Assembly (NCBI RefSeq): GCF_004136555.1
Contig: NZ_NOIT01000024.1
Location: forward strand, 1-38,008
DNA: 38,008 nucleotides
DNA from: Kocuria carniphila
GTDB taxonomy: Bacteria > Actinomycetota > Actinomycetes > Actinomycetales > Micrococcaceae
Direction of reading: 5' to 3'
The notes beneath the pieces were generated by a model. That model was not told where the DNA came from. It did no database searches and saw nothing but the letters and a program-made list of their open reading frames with translations. The stretch's first letter is position 1; the number at the start of each line of letters is the position of its first letter. Shown here one piece after another: positions 14,594 to 23,995 of this stretch. The translations under genes were made by a program, and so were the position numbers.

Positions 14594-15670
14594 TCAGCCC
14601 AACTGATCCAACAACCGCTCCGCGACCGGGATCCACTGCGGCCTGAACGTGTACACGCACACCAACCGCGCCCGAGTGGCTTCGCGGTACACCTCCATGC
14701 GGTGCGCATCGGCCCCCACCGCGCGCGCCGCCTCCGCAATCGCAACCCGCGCCACGTAGGCCATGTCCTCGCTGAGCAGCCCTTGCATCACCCGCAGGTC
14801 GACATGCACGTCCAGATTCGCCAAGTCCAGCTCACGATCGGCCAGTACAGCGGTGTCGAAATCGAGCAGTCCCATGCGTCGGTTACCGCAGTCGAACAGC
14901 ATTTGCCCGTCGTGCAGATCGCGATGCGCCGGAACGAGCTCGCTTCGCGCACTCCCCCGGGAGGGTTCGTCCAAGGTCAGCAGCGCCTCCCGGATTCGCC
15001 CCTCGACCTCGGTCAAACGATCCGCATATCGATCGGCCAGCTCGCCCGGGTCGTGTTCGCGCACGTTCCCGAACCACGTAGCAATCACGTCGGCCTCCGC
15101 CGCGGCGTCGTGCACCTGCCACTCTTCGGACCCGCGGACGTCGCTCTGGACCATTCGCGCCCACGCCGCCGACCACTCGTCCCACGCGAGTTCCCAGCAG
15201 TCCTGTTCCAGTTCCATCATGGGTTGGCCGGGCACAGTGCTCAGAGTGACCGAATGCTCGGTGGTCTCCAACACGTCAGGCACCGAGAACCCCGCTCCCC
15301 CGGCGAGCGCGCCCATCGTGGTGGTGGCCGCCGCGACGTCGGCGGATTTGCCAGCCCGCAAGTGCTTCACGAAACCCTGCGAAGTTCGCTCGACCGCGCG
15401 TTTGCCCGCCCGATGGACGATCAGTTCGCCGCCCGGTTGCAGCGACGGCAGCTTGCGGTCCTTGGCGTACGGCGCCAGTTTCACACCGAACTCCGGGTCC
15501 TCCTTGACCGCGCGAATCCGCTGGAGCGAATCGCGACACTCATAAATCCGTTCTCCCTCTTTCCCCGGCCATGAACGACGCACAATTAATCGTTCACCAT
15601 TGATATCGAATTGCATTGGAGCTTGTGAGTGCTCCGCCCCCGGCGCCCGCTGGGGCGCTATCCCCGTCAT
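14594..15670 (-). CDS. APH-family phosphotransferase (second of two)
   Basis: 358 residues of the aminoglycoside phosphotransferase/choline kinase fold. The catalytic loop HRDLHDGQ and the metal site LLDFDTA are both present in VPAHRDLHDGQMLFDCGNRRMGLLDFD. The ATP-binding N-lobe is divergent and opens with an IVRRSWPGKEGERIYECRD strand. Start ATG 15670 lies one base beyond the stop of the preceding gene, with AGGTGG close by. As the last member of a five-gene operon with glycosyltransferases and an ABC exporter, it probably phosphorylates a sugar, amino alcohol or the product itself rather than an antibiotic. Substrate not determinable. Confidence 0.8.
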   Translation of the reverse strand: MTGIAPQRAPGAEHSQAPMQFDINGERLIVRRSWPGKEGERIYECRDSLQRIRAVKEDPEFGVKLAPYAKDRKLPSLQPGGELIVHRAGKRAVERTSQGFVKHLRAGKSADVAAATTTMGALAGGAGFSVPDVLETTEHSVTLSTVPGQPMMELEQDCWELAWDEWSAAWARMVQSDVRGSEEWQVHDAAAEADVIATWFGNVREHDPGELADRYADRLTEVEGRIREALLTLDEPSRGSARSELVPAHRDLHDGQMLFDCGNRRMGLLDFDTAVLADRELDLANLDVHVDLRVMQGLLSEDMAYVARVAIAEAARAVGADAHRMEVYREATRARLVCVYTFRPQWIPVAERLLDQLG

Positions 15671-15671
15671 G

Positions 15672-17057
15672 TCATTCCACCTTGCCCCGCAGCACGGCGT
15701 GCGCGAGATCAACGCGCTGCCGTGCGTGATTGACGCAATCCGGATCCAGATTGCGAAACGCTTCGGTCACTCGCAAAAGCACATGGAACGCCGTCCACGC
15801 GCGCACGGACTCGTCCGTGACCACCCCCGTGCCGGGTACACGACGATACGCCTCAGCCAGGGCCACCGCAGTAGATGAATCGCGACCACTCAACAACTCC
15901 ACGGCCGCGAAATCACCCAGGTCGTAACCAATGGGCGCCATCTTCATGCGGTCGAAATCGATGAGGAGCGGCGCGCCGTCTTCCCCGAGCACCACCTGAT
16001 CTGCGGAAAGATCCCCGTGGGAGAGCACCGCGGCGCCAGGGTTCTCCGCGATGGCCCGCAACACGTCGTCGGCCACGGTCTCGAATCGACCCCGCAAATC
16101 TGCCAGGAAACATGTCAGCCCGTTGGCCGCACCCTGCAGGGCAGCCACAGGATTCACGCCCGGCACGGCCAGTTTTTGGCCGAGTGCCCCGGGCATGCCC
16201 GAGTGCAGCACCTCCTGTGTCATGGACACCAACGCAGCCGGGTCGATGTTGTGCAGCCGGGTCACCGCCTCAGCCACCGCCGGCAAGAGATCGCTTGGCG
16301 AGAGCGCTACCGTTGCTGCAGCGCCGGTCGCCGAACCACCGGGGACCTTGTCGCCCGCTGCGCCTGAATCGGACGTCATCACGCCGGACACCGCCCCGCC
16401 CGTCGCCGCAACATCTGCAGCCAGCCGTTCCGTGAAATCTCCCCCGGTGATCCACGGCTGCTCGATGCTGTGCTGGGTCATCCCCGTCACCGGCAGTACG
16501 GGCGCACCGAGCTGATGCAACGCCGACAGCAACGGCGCCGTGGCGGGAGGTTCCGCCCACACGCGCACCACGGAAGACTCGCCGGAATCGCCGGTGCGCT
16601 TGAACACCACACGACGCCACGGGTTGTAGCTGAGCACGGTCCCGTCAACCCGCCCACGCGAGTCCACGGCCTTGATCTCCGCAAGCGCCTTGAACAACAT
16701 GCGGTCCAAGCCGATCGGCCCGCAGAACACGCTGGTACGCGGATCGTCCGGCAGCAGCGCGGTGAACAACGGGTACCCGGTCTGGTCAGCGCGCTTGAGC
16801 AGTTTGCCGGCCTTGTTCGTCTCGCTCGGGGCGTACGCGGCGAACCACCAAGGCTGGCTTGCGGCCCCGGAACGGTCGCGAGCGGCGTCGACAATCCGCG
16901 CCACCGCGGAGGTCTCCGGCTTGAAGCGAAGGTGCTCGATGACCGGCTGGGCCATGCCCGTGTTGGCGACCAGCGTGGCAAGGGAACGGGCATCCGATTC
17001 CGAGCCGGGCCGGGCATACAGAGCATTGAGGACCGGTGTTTTCAGTGCCTGGCTCAT
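15672..17057 (-). CDS. APH-family phosphotransferase (first of two)
   Basis: 461 residues starting MSQALKTPVLNALYARPG. The C-terminal kinase half has the catalytic loop LSHGDLSADQVVL (HGDLSADQ) and the metal-binding LLIDFDRMKMAPIGYDLGDFA. The N-terminal half is divergent and contains a low-complexity insertion rich in Ala, Gly and Thr near residues 220-250. The ATG at 17057 overlaps the stop of the ABC exporter gene by four bases (ATGA), with GGAGG upstream, so translation is coupled. It differs clearly from the next kinase, so the two may act on different substrates or at successive steps. Confidence 0.8.
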   Translation of the reverse strand: MSQALKTPVLNALYARPGSESDARSLATLVANTGMAQPVIEHLRFKPETSAVARIVDAARDRSGAASQPWWFAAYAPSETNKAGKLLKRADQTGYPLFTALLPDDPRTSVFCGPIGLDRMLFKALAEIKAVDSRGRVDGTVLSYNPWRRVVFKRTGDSGESSVVRVWAEPPATAPLLSALHQLGAPVLPVTGMTQHSIEQPWITGGDFTERLAADVAATGGAVSGVMTSDSGAAGDKVPGGSATGAAATVALSPSDLLPAVAEAVTRLHNIDPAALVSMTQEVLHSGMPGALGQKLAVPGVNPVAALQGAANGLTCFLADLRGRFETVADDVLRAIAENPGAAVLSHGDLSADQVVLGEDGAPLLIDFDRMKMAPIGYDLGDFAAVELLSGRDSSTAVALAEAYRRVPGTGVVTDESVRAWTAFHVLLRVTEAFRNLDPDCVNHARQRVDLAHAVLRGKVE

Positions 17058-18868
17058 GAGACCTCCGTTGCGTTGCGCTGGGTCTTGACCCACGCGGCGA
17101 ACCGGCCGGAGTGTTCCGTCATGAGTTCGGCGGGAGTACCGTCCAGTTCGATATTTCCGTTCTCGATCCACAAGACACGGTCCGCGTCCAGCGCCAGGTG
17201 CGCATCGTGGGTGATGGCCACGGTCGTGCGATCCACGGTCAGGTGATCGATTGCCTTGAGCACCGCCGACGTCGCCGCGGGGTCCAGTCCCGTCGTGGCC
17301 TCGTCCAGAACCACCACCGGCGAATCACGCAGCAGGGCACGAGCGACGGCAATGCGCTGCCGCTGACCACCCGACAGCGTTCCGCCGCGCTCGCCCACGT
17401 AGGTGTCGTAGGCCTCGGGCATCGCGCAGATGAAGTCATGTGCGTAGGCGCGACGAGCGGCCTCCTGCACTTCTTCGTCGGTGGCGTCCAAGCGGCCGTA
17501 GCGAATGTTGTCGTTGATGGTGCCGGAGAACAGCACGGTCTCCTGGGGCACCAGGGCAATGTGCGAGCGCAGGCTCTCCAGTGTGATGTCGCGGATATTG
17601 GTGCCATCCAGGCAGACCTTGCCCTGATCGGGATCGATCAGTCGAGGCAACAACTTGCTGATCGTGGACTTACCGGCACCCGAAGGACCGACCACGGCCA
17701 CGCGCTGACCCGCCGGAATCTCCACGTCCACACCGCGCAGAATGGGATCGCCGGGGTTGTAGCCGAACCAGACGTCGCGCAGTGCCAGCTCGCCGCGAGC
17801 GTAGGCCAGCGGCTTGGCGTTCGGATCGTCACCGATGTCCACGGGCACGTCCAGGACATCGGCAATGCGTTCACCGGAGGCCGTGGCCCGGGCGATGCGG
17901 CCGGTGTACTTGGCCAGGTCGCGCAGGGGCTTCATTGCGGTCTTGAGGTAGGTCAGGAAGATCACCAGGTCACCGGGACTCATCCCGCCCTGCACCACGC
18001 GCCACCCGCCGCCGCCAAGCACGAGCGCGGTGGCCACACCCACGATCACGTCCGTGCGGCGCTCGAGTCCGGCGGCGAGCTTCTTGGCCTGCACGCCGTC
18101 TTTGAGGGTCTTCATGTTGGAGCCGGAGAAGTTCTTGCTGATCTCACCGTGCAGGCTGTAGGCGTGCACCACGCCGATCGCGCCCAAGGACTCCTGGGCG
18201 ATGTTGGCCAACTGGCCCTCGCCCTTACGGGTCCGGCGAGACGCCTCGGTAATGCGCGTGGTTGAGCCCTGAGACGTCACCCAGTAGGCGATCGCAGCGA
18301 GCACCACCACGCAGGCCAGACGGGCATCCAGTACGAACATCACCACGGCCATGACGAGCAGCGTGATCACGTTGGCGATCAGTGGCAGACCCGCGGTCAC
18401 AGCCACGTCCTGCAGCTTGCCCACGTCACCCACCAGGCGTTGCACCAGGTCACCGCGCTTACTCGTGGCGTGATAGCCGTCCGAGAGCGACTGCACGTGG
18501 GAGAACACCGAGGCGCGCAGCTTGGTGGCCACCCGCGATCCGGCCAGGGCGAAGCACACCGTGGCCAGGTAATTCGACAGCGCCCGCAGTCCCACGATCA
18601 GCACCACCGCCGCGGCACACGCGACCAGCAGGCTCGCGGTGGCGGCGGGGGCACCCGGGATGGTCGCGCCCAGCTGGGCGGTCACGGCGTCCAACACGAA
18701 CTTGGTGGGCCACGGTTCGAGCACGCGGAAGGCCACCTCGAACAGCAGCGCTGTGATGCCACCGGACATCAGCCACTTCTGGCCGCCCAGGTGCGGTCGA
18801 ACGATCTTGAGGGTCCGGCGCAGGGCTCCGGGATCGACCTTGCCCGCCTTCTTGGATTTTGAGCTCAC
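17054..18868 (-). CDS. ABC exporter, fused membrane and ATPase domains
   Basis: 604 residues, type IV (B-family) half-transporter. Residues ~20-320 hold about six membrane helices, including a run near VITLLVMAVVMFVLDARLAC. The ATPase has Walker A GPSGAGKST, Q-loop VPQETVLFSG, signature LSGGQRQRIAVARALL, Walker B VVVLDEATTGLDP and switch His in AITHDAH. Half-transporters work as homodimers (or heterodimers with a second gene; none is adjacent) and export lipids, glycolipids, peptides or drugs. The start GTG 18868 overlaps the stop of the glycosyltransferase gene (GTGA). The open frame extends far upstream but that part lies inside the glycosyltransferase gene in another frame and is not coding. 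Context suggests export of the product made by the neighbouring glycosyltransferases. Confidence 0.9.
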   Translation of the reverse strand: MSSKSKKAGKVDPGALRRTLKIVRPHLGGQKWLMSGGITALLFEVAFRVLEPWPTKFVLDAVTAQLGATIPGAPAATASLLVACAAAVVLIVGLRALSNYLATVCFALAGSRVATKLRASVFSHVQSLSDGYHATSKRGDLVQRLVGDVGKLQDVAVTAGLPLIANVITLLVMAVVMFVLDARLACVVVLAAIAYWVTSQGSTTRITEASRRTRKGEGQLANIAQESLGAIGVVHAYSLHGEISKNFSGSNMKTLKDGVQAKKLAAGLERRTDVIVGVATALVLGGGGWRVVQGGMSPGDLVIFLTYLKTAMKPLRDLAKYTGRIARATASGERIADVLDVPVDIGDDPNAKPLAYARGELALRDVWFGYNPGDPILRGVDVEIPAGQRVAVVGPSGAGKSTISKLLPRLIDPDQGKVCLDGTNIRDITLESLRSHIALVPQETVLFSGTINDNIRYGRLDATDEEVQEAARRAYAHDFICAMPEAYDTYVGERGGTLSGGQRQRIAVARALLRDSPVVVLDEATTGLDPAATSAVLKAIDHLTVDRTTVAITHDAHLALDADRVLWIENGNIELDGTPAELMTEHSGRFAAWVKTQRNATEVS

Positions 18869-21408
18869 GGTGCGCCGCCGTCTCCGGCCGCAACCGCGGC
18901 GGTCTCGGGAGCGCTCTCGATCTCGGAAGCGGCGGTCTCGGCGGGCTGGGTCACGACGCCGCTCAGGATCGTGTCCACGGCCTTGGCCCAGCTGTGCCGC
19001 GAGACGGCCAGGGCGCGCGCGTTGCGGGCCATCCGGTCGCGGCGTTCGGCGTCGACCACGAGCTCGTCGATCGTGTCCGCGAGCGCTTGCGCGTCCGACG
19101 GCGCCACGAGCACCCCGGCGTCCGTGCCGTCCAGGATCTGCGGGATCTGTCCGATGGCCGAGGCCACCACGGGAAGCCCCGCGGCGAGGTATTCGTACAC
19201 CTTGAGCGGGGAGAAGTAGGAGTCCTCGGCGGCCACGGCCGGGTAGGGCGCGGTGGCGATCGAGCAGTCGGTCAACAAACCGGGAACGGCTTCGGGCGTT
19301 ACGGTGCCGGTGAACGACACGCGGTGTTGCAGCCCGGCGTCTTCCACGCGAGCGCGCAGGGTGTCGCCCTGCGGTCCGTGCCCGATGATGCGCAGATCCC
19401 AGTCCTGCTGGGCCAGTGCAGCGGCCTCGACGAGGGTTTCCACACCGTGCCACGGCTTGAGCGTGCCCACGAACGCCACGGTCGGGCGGTCGTGTTCCAG
19501 GGGATCCTCGCCGGGAGCGATGCGATCCGTGTTGACCCCGTTGGGCACCACGGTGACGTCCGCTCCCCCGGTGGTTCCGGCCACCCAGTCCGCGACCATG
19601 GCGGAGACGGCAATCGTGTGCGCGGCGGCCGAAGTCTGTTCCACGAGCGCGCGGTGCGCGAGTTTCTCGTCGAGCAGGTGACGGTGCGTGCGCTGTTCGT
19701 CGATGAGCGGCGCGTTGACTTCCAGGACGCCGGGGATTCCGGCGGGTGCGACCTGCGCGAGCGCCGTCGAAAACAGGGAGTAGCGCTCGTAGACCAGGTC
19801 GAAGCCTCCGGCTGCGATCTGGAACGCGAATTCGGAGCCGACGGCGTGCTGGGTGGCCTCGCGCTCGGCGGTCTCCTTGGTCTTGATGGGTCGGTGGACG
19901 ACCTCCACGCCGTCCAGGTCCGCGGGCATGTCGTCGCCTGTGCGGGTTGCGAAAATCGTGACGTCCGCACCGCGGCGGATGAATTCCCGCACCACTTCCT
20001 GCACGTGCACGGACGCGCCCTTGGTGCCGAACACCGGGATGCCCGGGTCCACGCACACGTACGCGATGCGTTTGCCCTGCAGGTCCATGACAGGCGGGGT
20101 GGTCGCGGCGTCGGCGCTTTCGCTCGTCCGGGGAACGGACGGCACGGCGGGTTCGACGACGTCCTCGAACCGGCCGTCCTCCAGGGCCACAAGTGTGCGG
20201 GCCTGGGAATGCGAGTCGAAGCGGTTGTCGATGTGGCGGCGACCGGCGGCGGCCATGGCCTGGCGGTCGAAGGACGGGTCGGCAATGGTTGCCAGCGCGC
20301 TGACCAGCTCGTCCACGTCGCCGGGGGTGTGCAGGAATCCGGTGACTCCGTGCTCGATGGCCTCCGGAATGCCCGTGACGGTCGAAGCAACGCAGGGAAC
20401 ACCGCTGGCCATGGCCTCGAGCAAGACGGTGGGCAGACCGTCTGCATTGCCGTCCGCACCGATGATGGAGGGCGCAGCAAAGACATCGGCCCAGGCGAGC
20501 AGGTCACGGACCTCCTGTTGGGTGCGAGCGCCCAGCAGGGTGATCACGTCACCGAGCCCGGCAATGTCGATCGCGGTCTGAACTCGGGTGAACAGAGCAC
20601 CCTCACCGGCGATGCGCACCTCTATCGGGATCCCTTGTGCCACGAGCCTGCCTGCGGCGGCGACCAGGTCGAAGAACCCCTTCTTCTCCACCATGCGGCC
20701 CACCGCGGCAATCCGCAGCGGCCGGGAGCCATTCACGGCAGCGGGCGGCGCGTACGGGAAGCGCTCGAGTTCCAGCCCGTTGTAGACCAGGTGCAGTTTG
20801 TCCGCGTGGTCCGGGTATTGGGTAGCCAAGTGATTCAGGTTGTACTCGGAAATCGTGATGACGTGGTGCGAGCGCGCCATGGTGCGGCCCAAGCGAGCGG
20901 GGACCACGGATTCGTGGAAGATGTCCTTGGCGTGAGTGGTCACGGAGTATTCGATATCCGCCAACAGTGCGGCGACCTCGGCGGTCTGGCCCGCGAGCGT
21001 GGCGAAGTGGGCGTGCAGGTGCGTGATGCCGCGGCGAGAGACCTCGCACGCGAGGTGGATGGCCTGGTGGACGTCGGCGGCGTCGTAGGTCGCCAGCTCG
21101 GGCAGCAACTCGGCGTAGCGACGGGCGAAACCGGGGATCGTGGCGGTCGCGTCGGCGAAGAGCGCCCATGCGTCCGAGAGTTTGACCGGCTTGGGGAGGA
21201 ACGTCACGGGGGCCTGCACACGCGCGATCTCGGGGTGGAAACGTGTGTCCGAGGTGGGGCGCAGGGCGAAGATTTCGAGGGACTCGCCCGCGGCTTCGCG
21301 GGCGAGAATCTCGGTGACAATGAAGGTTTCGGAAAACCGCGGGTACACCTTGAGCATGTAGGCGGTCTTGCGCGCCGGGCGGGCGGTGGCGGACTCAGAC
21401 TGCTGCAT
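18865..21408 (-). CDS. Double glycosyltransferase: two GT4 (GT-B) modules in one protein
   Basis: 847 residues containing two complete GT4-type units. Unit 1 (about 12-410) has YPRFSETFIVTEI, HLHAHFA, VYNGLELERF, AVGRMVEKKG and the E-x7-E region EAMASGVPCVAS. After a Pro/Ser/Ala/Thr linker (about 410-445), unit 2 starts KRIAYVCVDPGIPVFGTKGASVHVQEVVREF and has VVPNGVNTDRI, VGTLKPWHG and EYLAAGLPVVAS. GT4 enzymes are retaining glycosyltransferases that use nucleotide sugars at the membrane face. Two units in one chain suggest two consecutive additions without release. The start at 21408 follows AGGAG and overlaps the upstream glycosyltransferase by 14 bases. Sugars and acceptor are unknown. Confidence 0.9.
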   Translation of the reverse strand: MQQSESATARPARKTAYMLKVYPRFSETFIVTEILAREAAGESLEIFALRPTSDTRFHPEIARVQAPVTFLPKPVKLSDAWALFADATATIPGFARRYAELLPELATYDAADVHQAIHLACEVSRRGITHLHAHFATLAGQTAEVAALLADIEYSVTTHAKDIFHESVVPARLGRTMARSHHVITISEYNLNHLATQYPDHADKLHLVYNGLELERFPYAPPAAVNGSRPLRIAAVGRMVEKKGFFDLVAAAGRLVAQGIPIEVRIAGEGALFTRVQTAIDIAGLGDVITLLGARTQQEVRDLLAWADVFAAPSIIGADGNADGLPTVLLEAMASGVPCVASTVTGIPEAIEHGVTGFLHTPGDVDELVSALATIADPSFDRQAMAAAGRRHIDNRFDSHSQARTLVALEDGRFEDVVEPAVPSVPRTSESADAATTPPVMDLQGKRIAYVCVDPGIPVFGTKGASVHVQEVVREFIRRGADVTIFATRTGDDMPADLDGVEVVHRPIKTKETAEREATQHAVGSEFAFQIAAGGFDLVYERYSLFSTALAQVAPAGIPGVLEVNAPLIDEQRTHRHLLDEKLAHRALVEQTSAAAHTIAVSAMVADWVAGTTGGADVTVVPNGVNTDRIAPGEDPLEHDRPTVAFVGTLKPWHGVETLVEAAALAQQDWDLRIIGHGPQGDTLRARVEDAGLQHRVSFTGTVTPEAVPGLLTDCSIATAPYPAVAAEDSYFSPLKVYEYLAAGLPVVASAIGQIPQILDGTDAGVLVAPSDAQALADTIDELVVDAERRDRMARNARALAVSRHSWAKAVDTILSGVVTQPAETAASEIESAPETAAVAAGDGGAP

Positions 21409-22750
21409 GGTTGACTCCTGCTGCTTCGAGCGAGTGGGCCGGAACGGTCACCGCGTTGCGGGTAACCCCCGCGGGATCAGCTTCTGCGGCAATCCCTGCA
21501 TTTGAAGAATAGCCAGCCACGATGTTGGCGTCCGGAACCGGCAGCGGTGCGACAGTCTTGTCGGTCAACCACGCGAGGTCCGCGGCCAGTTCGACCACGC
21601 GATCCAGCCCGTTGAGTCCGAGCTCCTCGCGGGCGGCGAGCTGCTTCTCCCGGATAGCCGGATTGGCCACGGCCTCCGCCAACCACTGACCGATGGTTTC
21701 GCTGGTGGCTTCCGAAGGATCCACCCAATCAATGGCGCCGGTCTCACCCAGCCCACGAGCGCGGATGATCTGCTCCGTGCGCGGGGTGGTACGCGGAACC
21801 AACAGCGCGGGGGTGTCCGTGGACAGCGTCTCGGCCACGGTGTTGTACCCGGCCATGGACACCACGGCGTCCGCGGAGGCCACGTACGACATGCCGTCCG
21901 AGACCTTATTCGTGACCTTGGTGGACGGTCCTGCGACGGCCTCCACCTCGTGGCGCTCGGCGGAGGGCATCTGCGGACCGGTCACCACCAGGTGCTGCAC
22001 GCCTGCGGGTACGGGAGCCGCAGCTGCGGCCTTGGCCACGTTCACGCCGTCGGAACCGCCGCCGAGCATCGTGAGCACGAACGGCTTGATGGTCGCGTTG
22101 TGGCGGCCGCTGAACTTGCGACCACTCGAGAGCAGGCCCGTGTAGTCGACCATCGGCGCGAACTCGGCGGGCAGTTCACCGGTGGCCAACGGGTCGTGGA
22201 TCTCGCGGTCGCCGTAGACCCACACGCGGTCGAACAGGTCCGTGACGGTATCGACACCCACGCGCTTCCATTCCTCGGCGGCGACCTCGGGCGCGTCCAG
22301 GACCTCGCGCAGCCCCAGCACGAACGTGGTTTCGGGCTTCACGGCCTTGAGGTCTTCGAGGGGCTTGATCAGCTCGCCGTCGATTCCGAACGGGTGCCGG
22401 TCCACGATCACGATGTGCGGACGGAAGGCATCCAGCGCGCCACCGATCACGGAGGAGCGGATGTCGAACAGTCGCTCGCTCTTCACGCCCAGGTGACGAG
22501 CCTCGTATTTTCCGCTTTCCTTACGGATTCCGGGGACCACGAGCCAGTCGAAACCCTTGGGGCAACGGTAAGAGGTGGCAGTGCGCTCACCGGTAATGAG
22601 CAGCCCGGACAGCTTGCGGCCGGTCAGCTCGGGCAGCGCGTCGGACAGTGCCTGCGCAATGGCAAGGTTGCGGCGGGTGTGGCCCAGACCCAACGAATCG
22701 TGTGAGTAGAGAGCGATCCGCAACTCCTGGGAGTGATCTGCAGTGTCCAT
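21395..22750 (-). CDS. GT28/MurG-like glycosyltransferase
   Basis: 451 residues. It opens with LRIALYSHDSLGLGHTRRNLAIAQAL, the GLGH motif of the GT28-like superfamily (as in MurG and diacylglycerol glucosyltransferases). The C-terminal half has LTMLGGGSDG and the donor-binding segment ADAVVSMAGYNTVAETLSTDTPALLVPR. Start ATG 22750, with GTGAGGT upstream. It is the first gene of a five-gene operon with a 14-base overlap to the next gene. It probably makes the first glycosidic bond on an acceptor that the GT4 fusion extends. The acceptor could be a lipid, but no membrane segment is apparent. Confidence 0.8.
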   Translation of the reverse strand: MDTADHSQELRIALYSHDSLGLGHTRRNLAIAQALSDALPELTGRKLSGLLITGERTATSYRCPKGFDWLVVPGIRKESGKYEARHLGVKSERLFDIRSSVIGGALDAFRPHIVIVDRHPFGIDGELIKPLEDLKAVKPETTFVLGLREVLDAPEVAAEEWKRVGVDTVTDLFDRVWVYGDREIHDPLATGELPAEFAPMVDYTGLLSSGRKFSGRHNATIKPFVLTMLGGGSDGVNVAKAAAAAPVPAGVQHLVVTGPQMPSAERHEVEAVAGPSTKVTNKVSDGMSYVASADAVVSMAGYNTVAETLSTDTPALLVPRTTPRTEQIIRARGLGETGAIDWVDPSEATSETIGQWLAEAVANPAIREKQLAAREELGLNGLDRVVELAADLAWLTDKTVAPLPVPDANIVAGYSSNAGIAAEADPAGVTRNAVTVPAHSLEAAGVNHAAV

Positions 22751-22929
22751 CTGTTTACCTCACGTTCGAGCCGGCTGGTGGATCCGCCGACGGCTGTCCT
22801 GATGGCCCAAGACTAAGAATCGGGTGTGAATCGGACGTGAGACGTTCATGAGAAAGTTCTCATGTGTTACCCGTCGGTTGCTTACCAGCCAATGGCCCCG
22901 AATCGCGGGCACATTCGAGGGCGCACCCA

Positions 22930-22978
22930 TGACGTTTGTCACGCGTGAGTCGTGACGTTCGGCAGTTCTGCGTGACGT
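22930..22978 (+). promoter_or_regulatory. Repeated TGACGT sites upstream of the ABC-2/two-component operon
   Basis: TGACGT occurs three times at 22930, 22953 and 22973, spaced 23 and 20 bases, about two helical turns. In addition GTCACG (22938-22943) and CGTGAC (22951-22956) form an inverted repeat with a 7-base spacer. The sites lie 23-71 bases before the ATG of the ATPase gene and could bind the operon's own NarL/LuxR-type regulator. Inference from position and pattern. Confidence 0.45.
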
Positions 22979-23000
22979 GTTTTCCCGCGAATCTAAAGGT

Positions 23001-23954
23001 ATGAATTCTCCAGTTGCCCCTTCCTCGGTTCCACGAGCCACTTCCACGACGACGCCGCTCGCCCCGGCCATCGAGTGCTCTCACGTTCATCAGGTGTTCC
23101 GGACTCGCAAGGAGACGGTGCACGCCGTCAACGACGTGAACCTGCGCATCGAGCGCGGTGAGATCGTGGCCCTGTTGGGACCCAATGGCGCCGGCAAGAC
23201 CACACTTCTGGACCTGGCCCTGGGTATGAACGACCCGGGAGAAGGCACGGTCGCGGTCTTCGGACACAGCCCGCGCGAGGCCGTCTCCCGCGGCCTGGTG
23301 GGTGCCGTCCAACAAACGGGTGGCCTCCTCGCGGACTTGTCCGTGCGCGAAACGGTGGTGATGATCGCGTCGCTCTACCGCGAGCACATGCCCGTGGACG
23401 AGGCGCTGGAACGCGCCGGAGCGGCGTCGTTCGTGAAACGCAAGATCGCCAAATGCTCGGGAGGTCAGCAGCAGCGCGTTCGCTTTGCCCTGGCCCTGCT
23501 CCCCGAGCCGGATCTGCTGATTCTCGACGAGCCCACCGCCGGCATGGATGTACAGGCCCGACAGGAATTCTGGGACACCATGCGCGCCGAGGCCCGCGAG
23601 GGCCGCACCGTGGTGTTCGCTACCCACTATCTGCAAGAGGCCGAAGACTTCGCCCAGCGCGTGGTGCTTCTTGACCGCGGAGCGGTGCATCACGACGGCA
23701 CGGTGGACAGCTTCCGATCCGCTTCCACGCATCAAACGGTGTCGTTCGACTGGCCCCGCACGACGCCGTTGCCGGACCTTCCCGGCGTCACGCACCTTGA
23801 TTGGAAGGGCGCCCGCGTCACCGCACAAACACACGACTCGGATCAACTGGCACGCGTGCTACTGACCGAAACGCCCGCCAACGAACTGGAAATCTCCCGC
23901 GGGGGCCTGGAAGAGGCCTTCACAGCGCTCGTGAACCGTTCTTCCGAGCACTGA
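23001..23954 (+). CDS. ABC-2 exporter, ATP-binding subunit
   Basis: 317 residues from the ATG at 23001; a GTG at 22977 would add eight residues. It has Walker A LLGPNGAGKTTLL, signature CSGGQQQRVRFALAL, Walker B LLILDEPTAGMD and the switch His in FATHYLQE, the layout of drug/lantibiotic/antibiotic resistance exporters (DrrA/CcmA type). The C-terminal ~80 residues are the regulatory extension usual for this family. A ribosome site is almost fused to the ATG (AAAGGT), so the start is uncertain. It is the first gene of a four-gene operon with its permease, sensor kinase and response regulator. Confidence 0.9.
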   Translation: MNSPVAPSSVPRATSTTTPLAPAIECSHVHQVFRTRKETVHAVNDVNLRIERGEIVALLGPNGAGKTTLLDLALGMNDPGEGTVAVFGHSPREAVSRGLVGAVQQTGGLLADLSVRETVVMIASLYREHMPVDEALERAGAASFVKRKIAKCSGGQQQRVRFALALLPEPDLLILDEPTAGMDVQARQEFWDTMRAEAREGRTVVFATHYLQEAEDFAQRVVLLDRGAVHHDGTVDSFRSASTHQTVSFDWPRTTPLPDLPGVTHLDWKGARVTAQTHDSDQLARVLLTETPANELEISRGGLEEAFTALVNRSSEH

Positions 23955-23995
23955 AACCAGCAGAACTGATAACCAGGATCGACAAGGAATTCATC

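Noticed and set aside
18869-20056. ~396-codon upstream extension of the ABC exporter frame
   Set aside because: Arg/Gly/Pro-rich and overlapping the glycosyltransferase gene; the GTG at 18868 with a GTGA overlap is the natural start.
18859-21414. 851-codon open frame on the plus strand
   Set aside because: It is antisense to the double glycosyltransferase, whose motifs are clear; the translated product is low-complexity (Gly/Val/Arg/His-rich) as expected for a shadow frame in GC-rich DNA.
22826-22836. GTGAATCGGAC as a further IS3 end
   Set aside because: Only nine bases (GTGAATCGG) match and the following bases differ; chance similarity.
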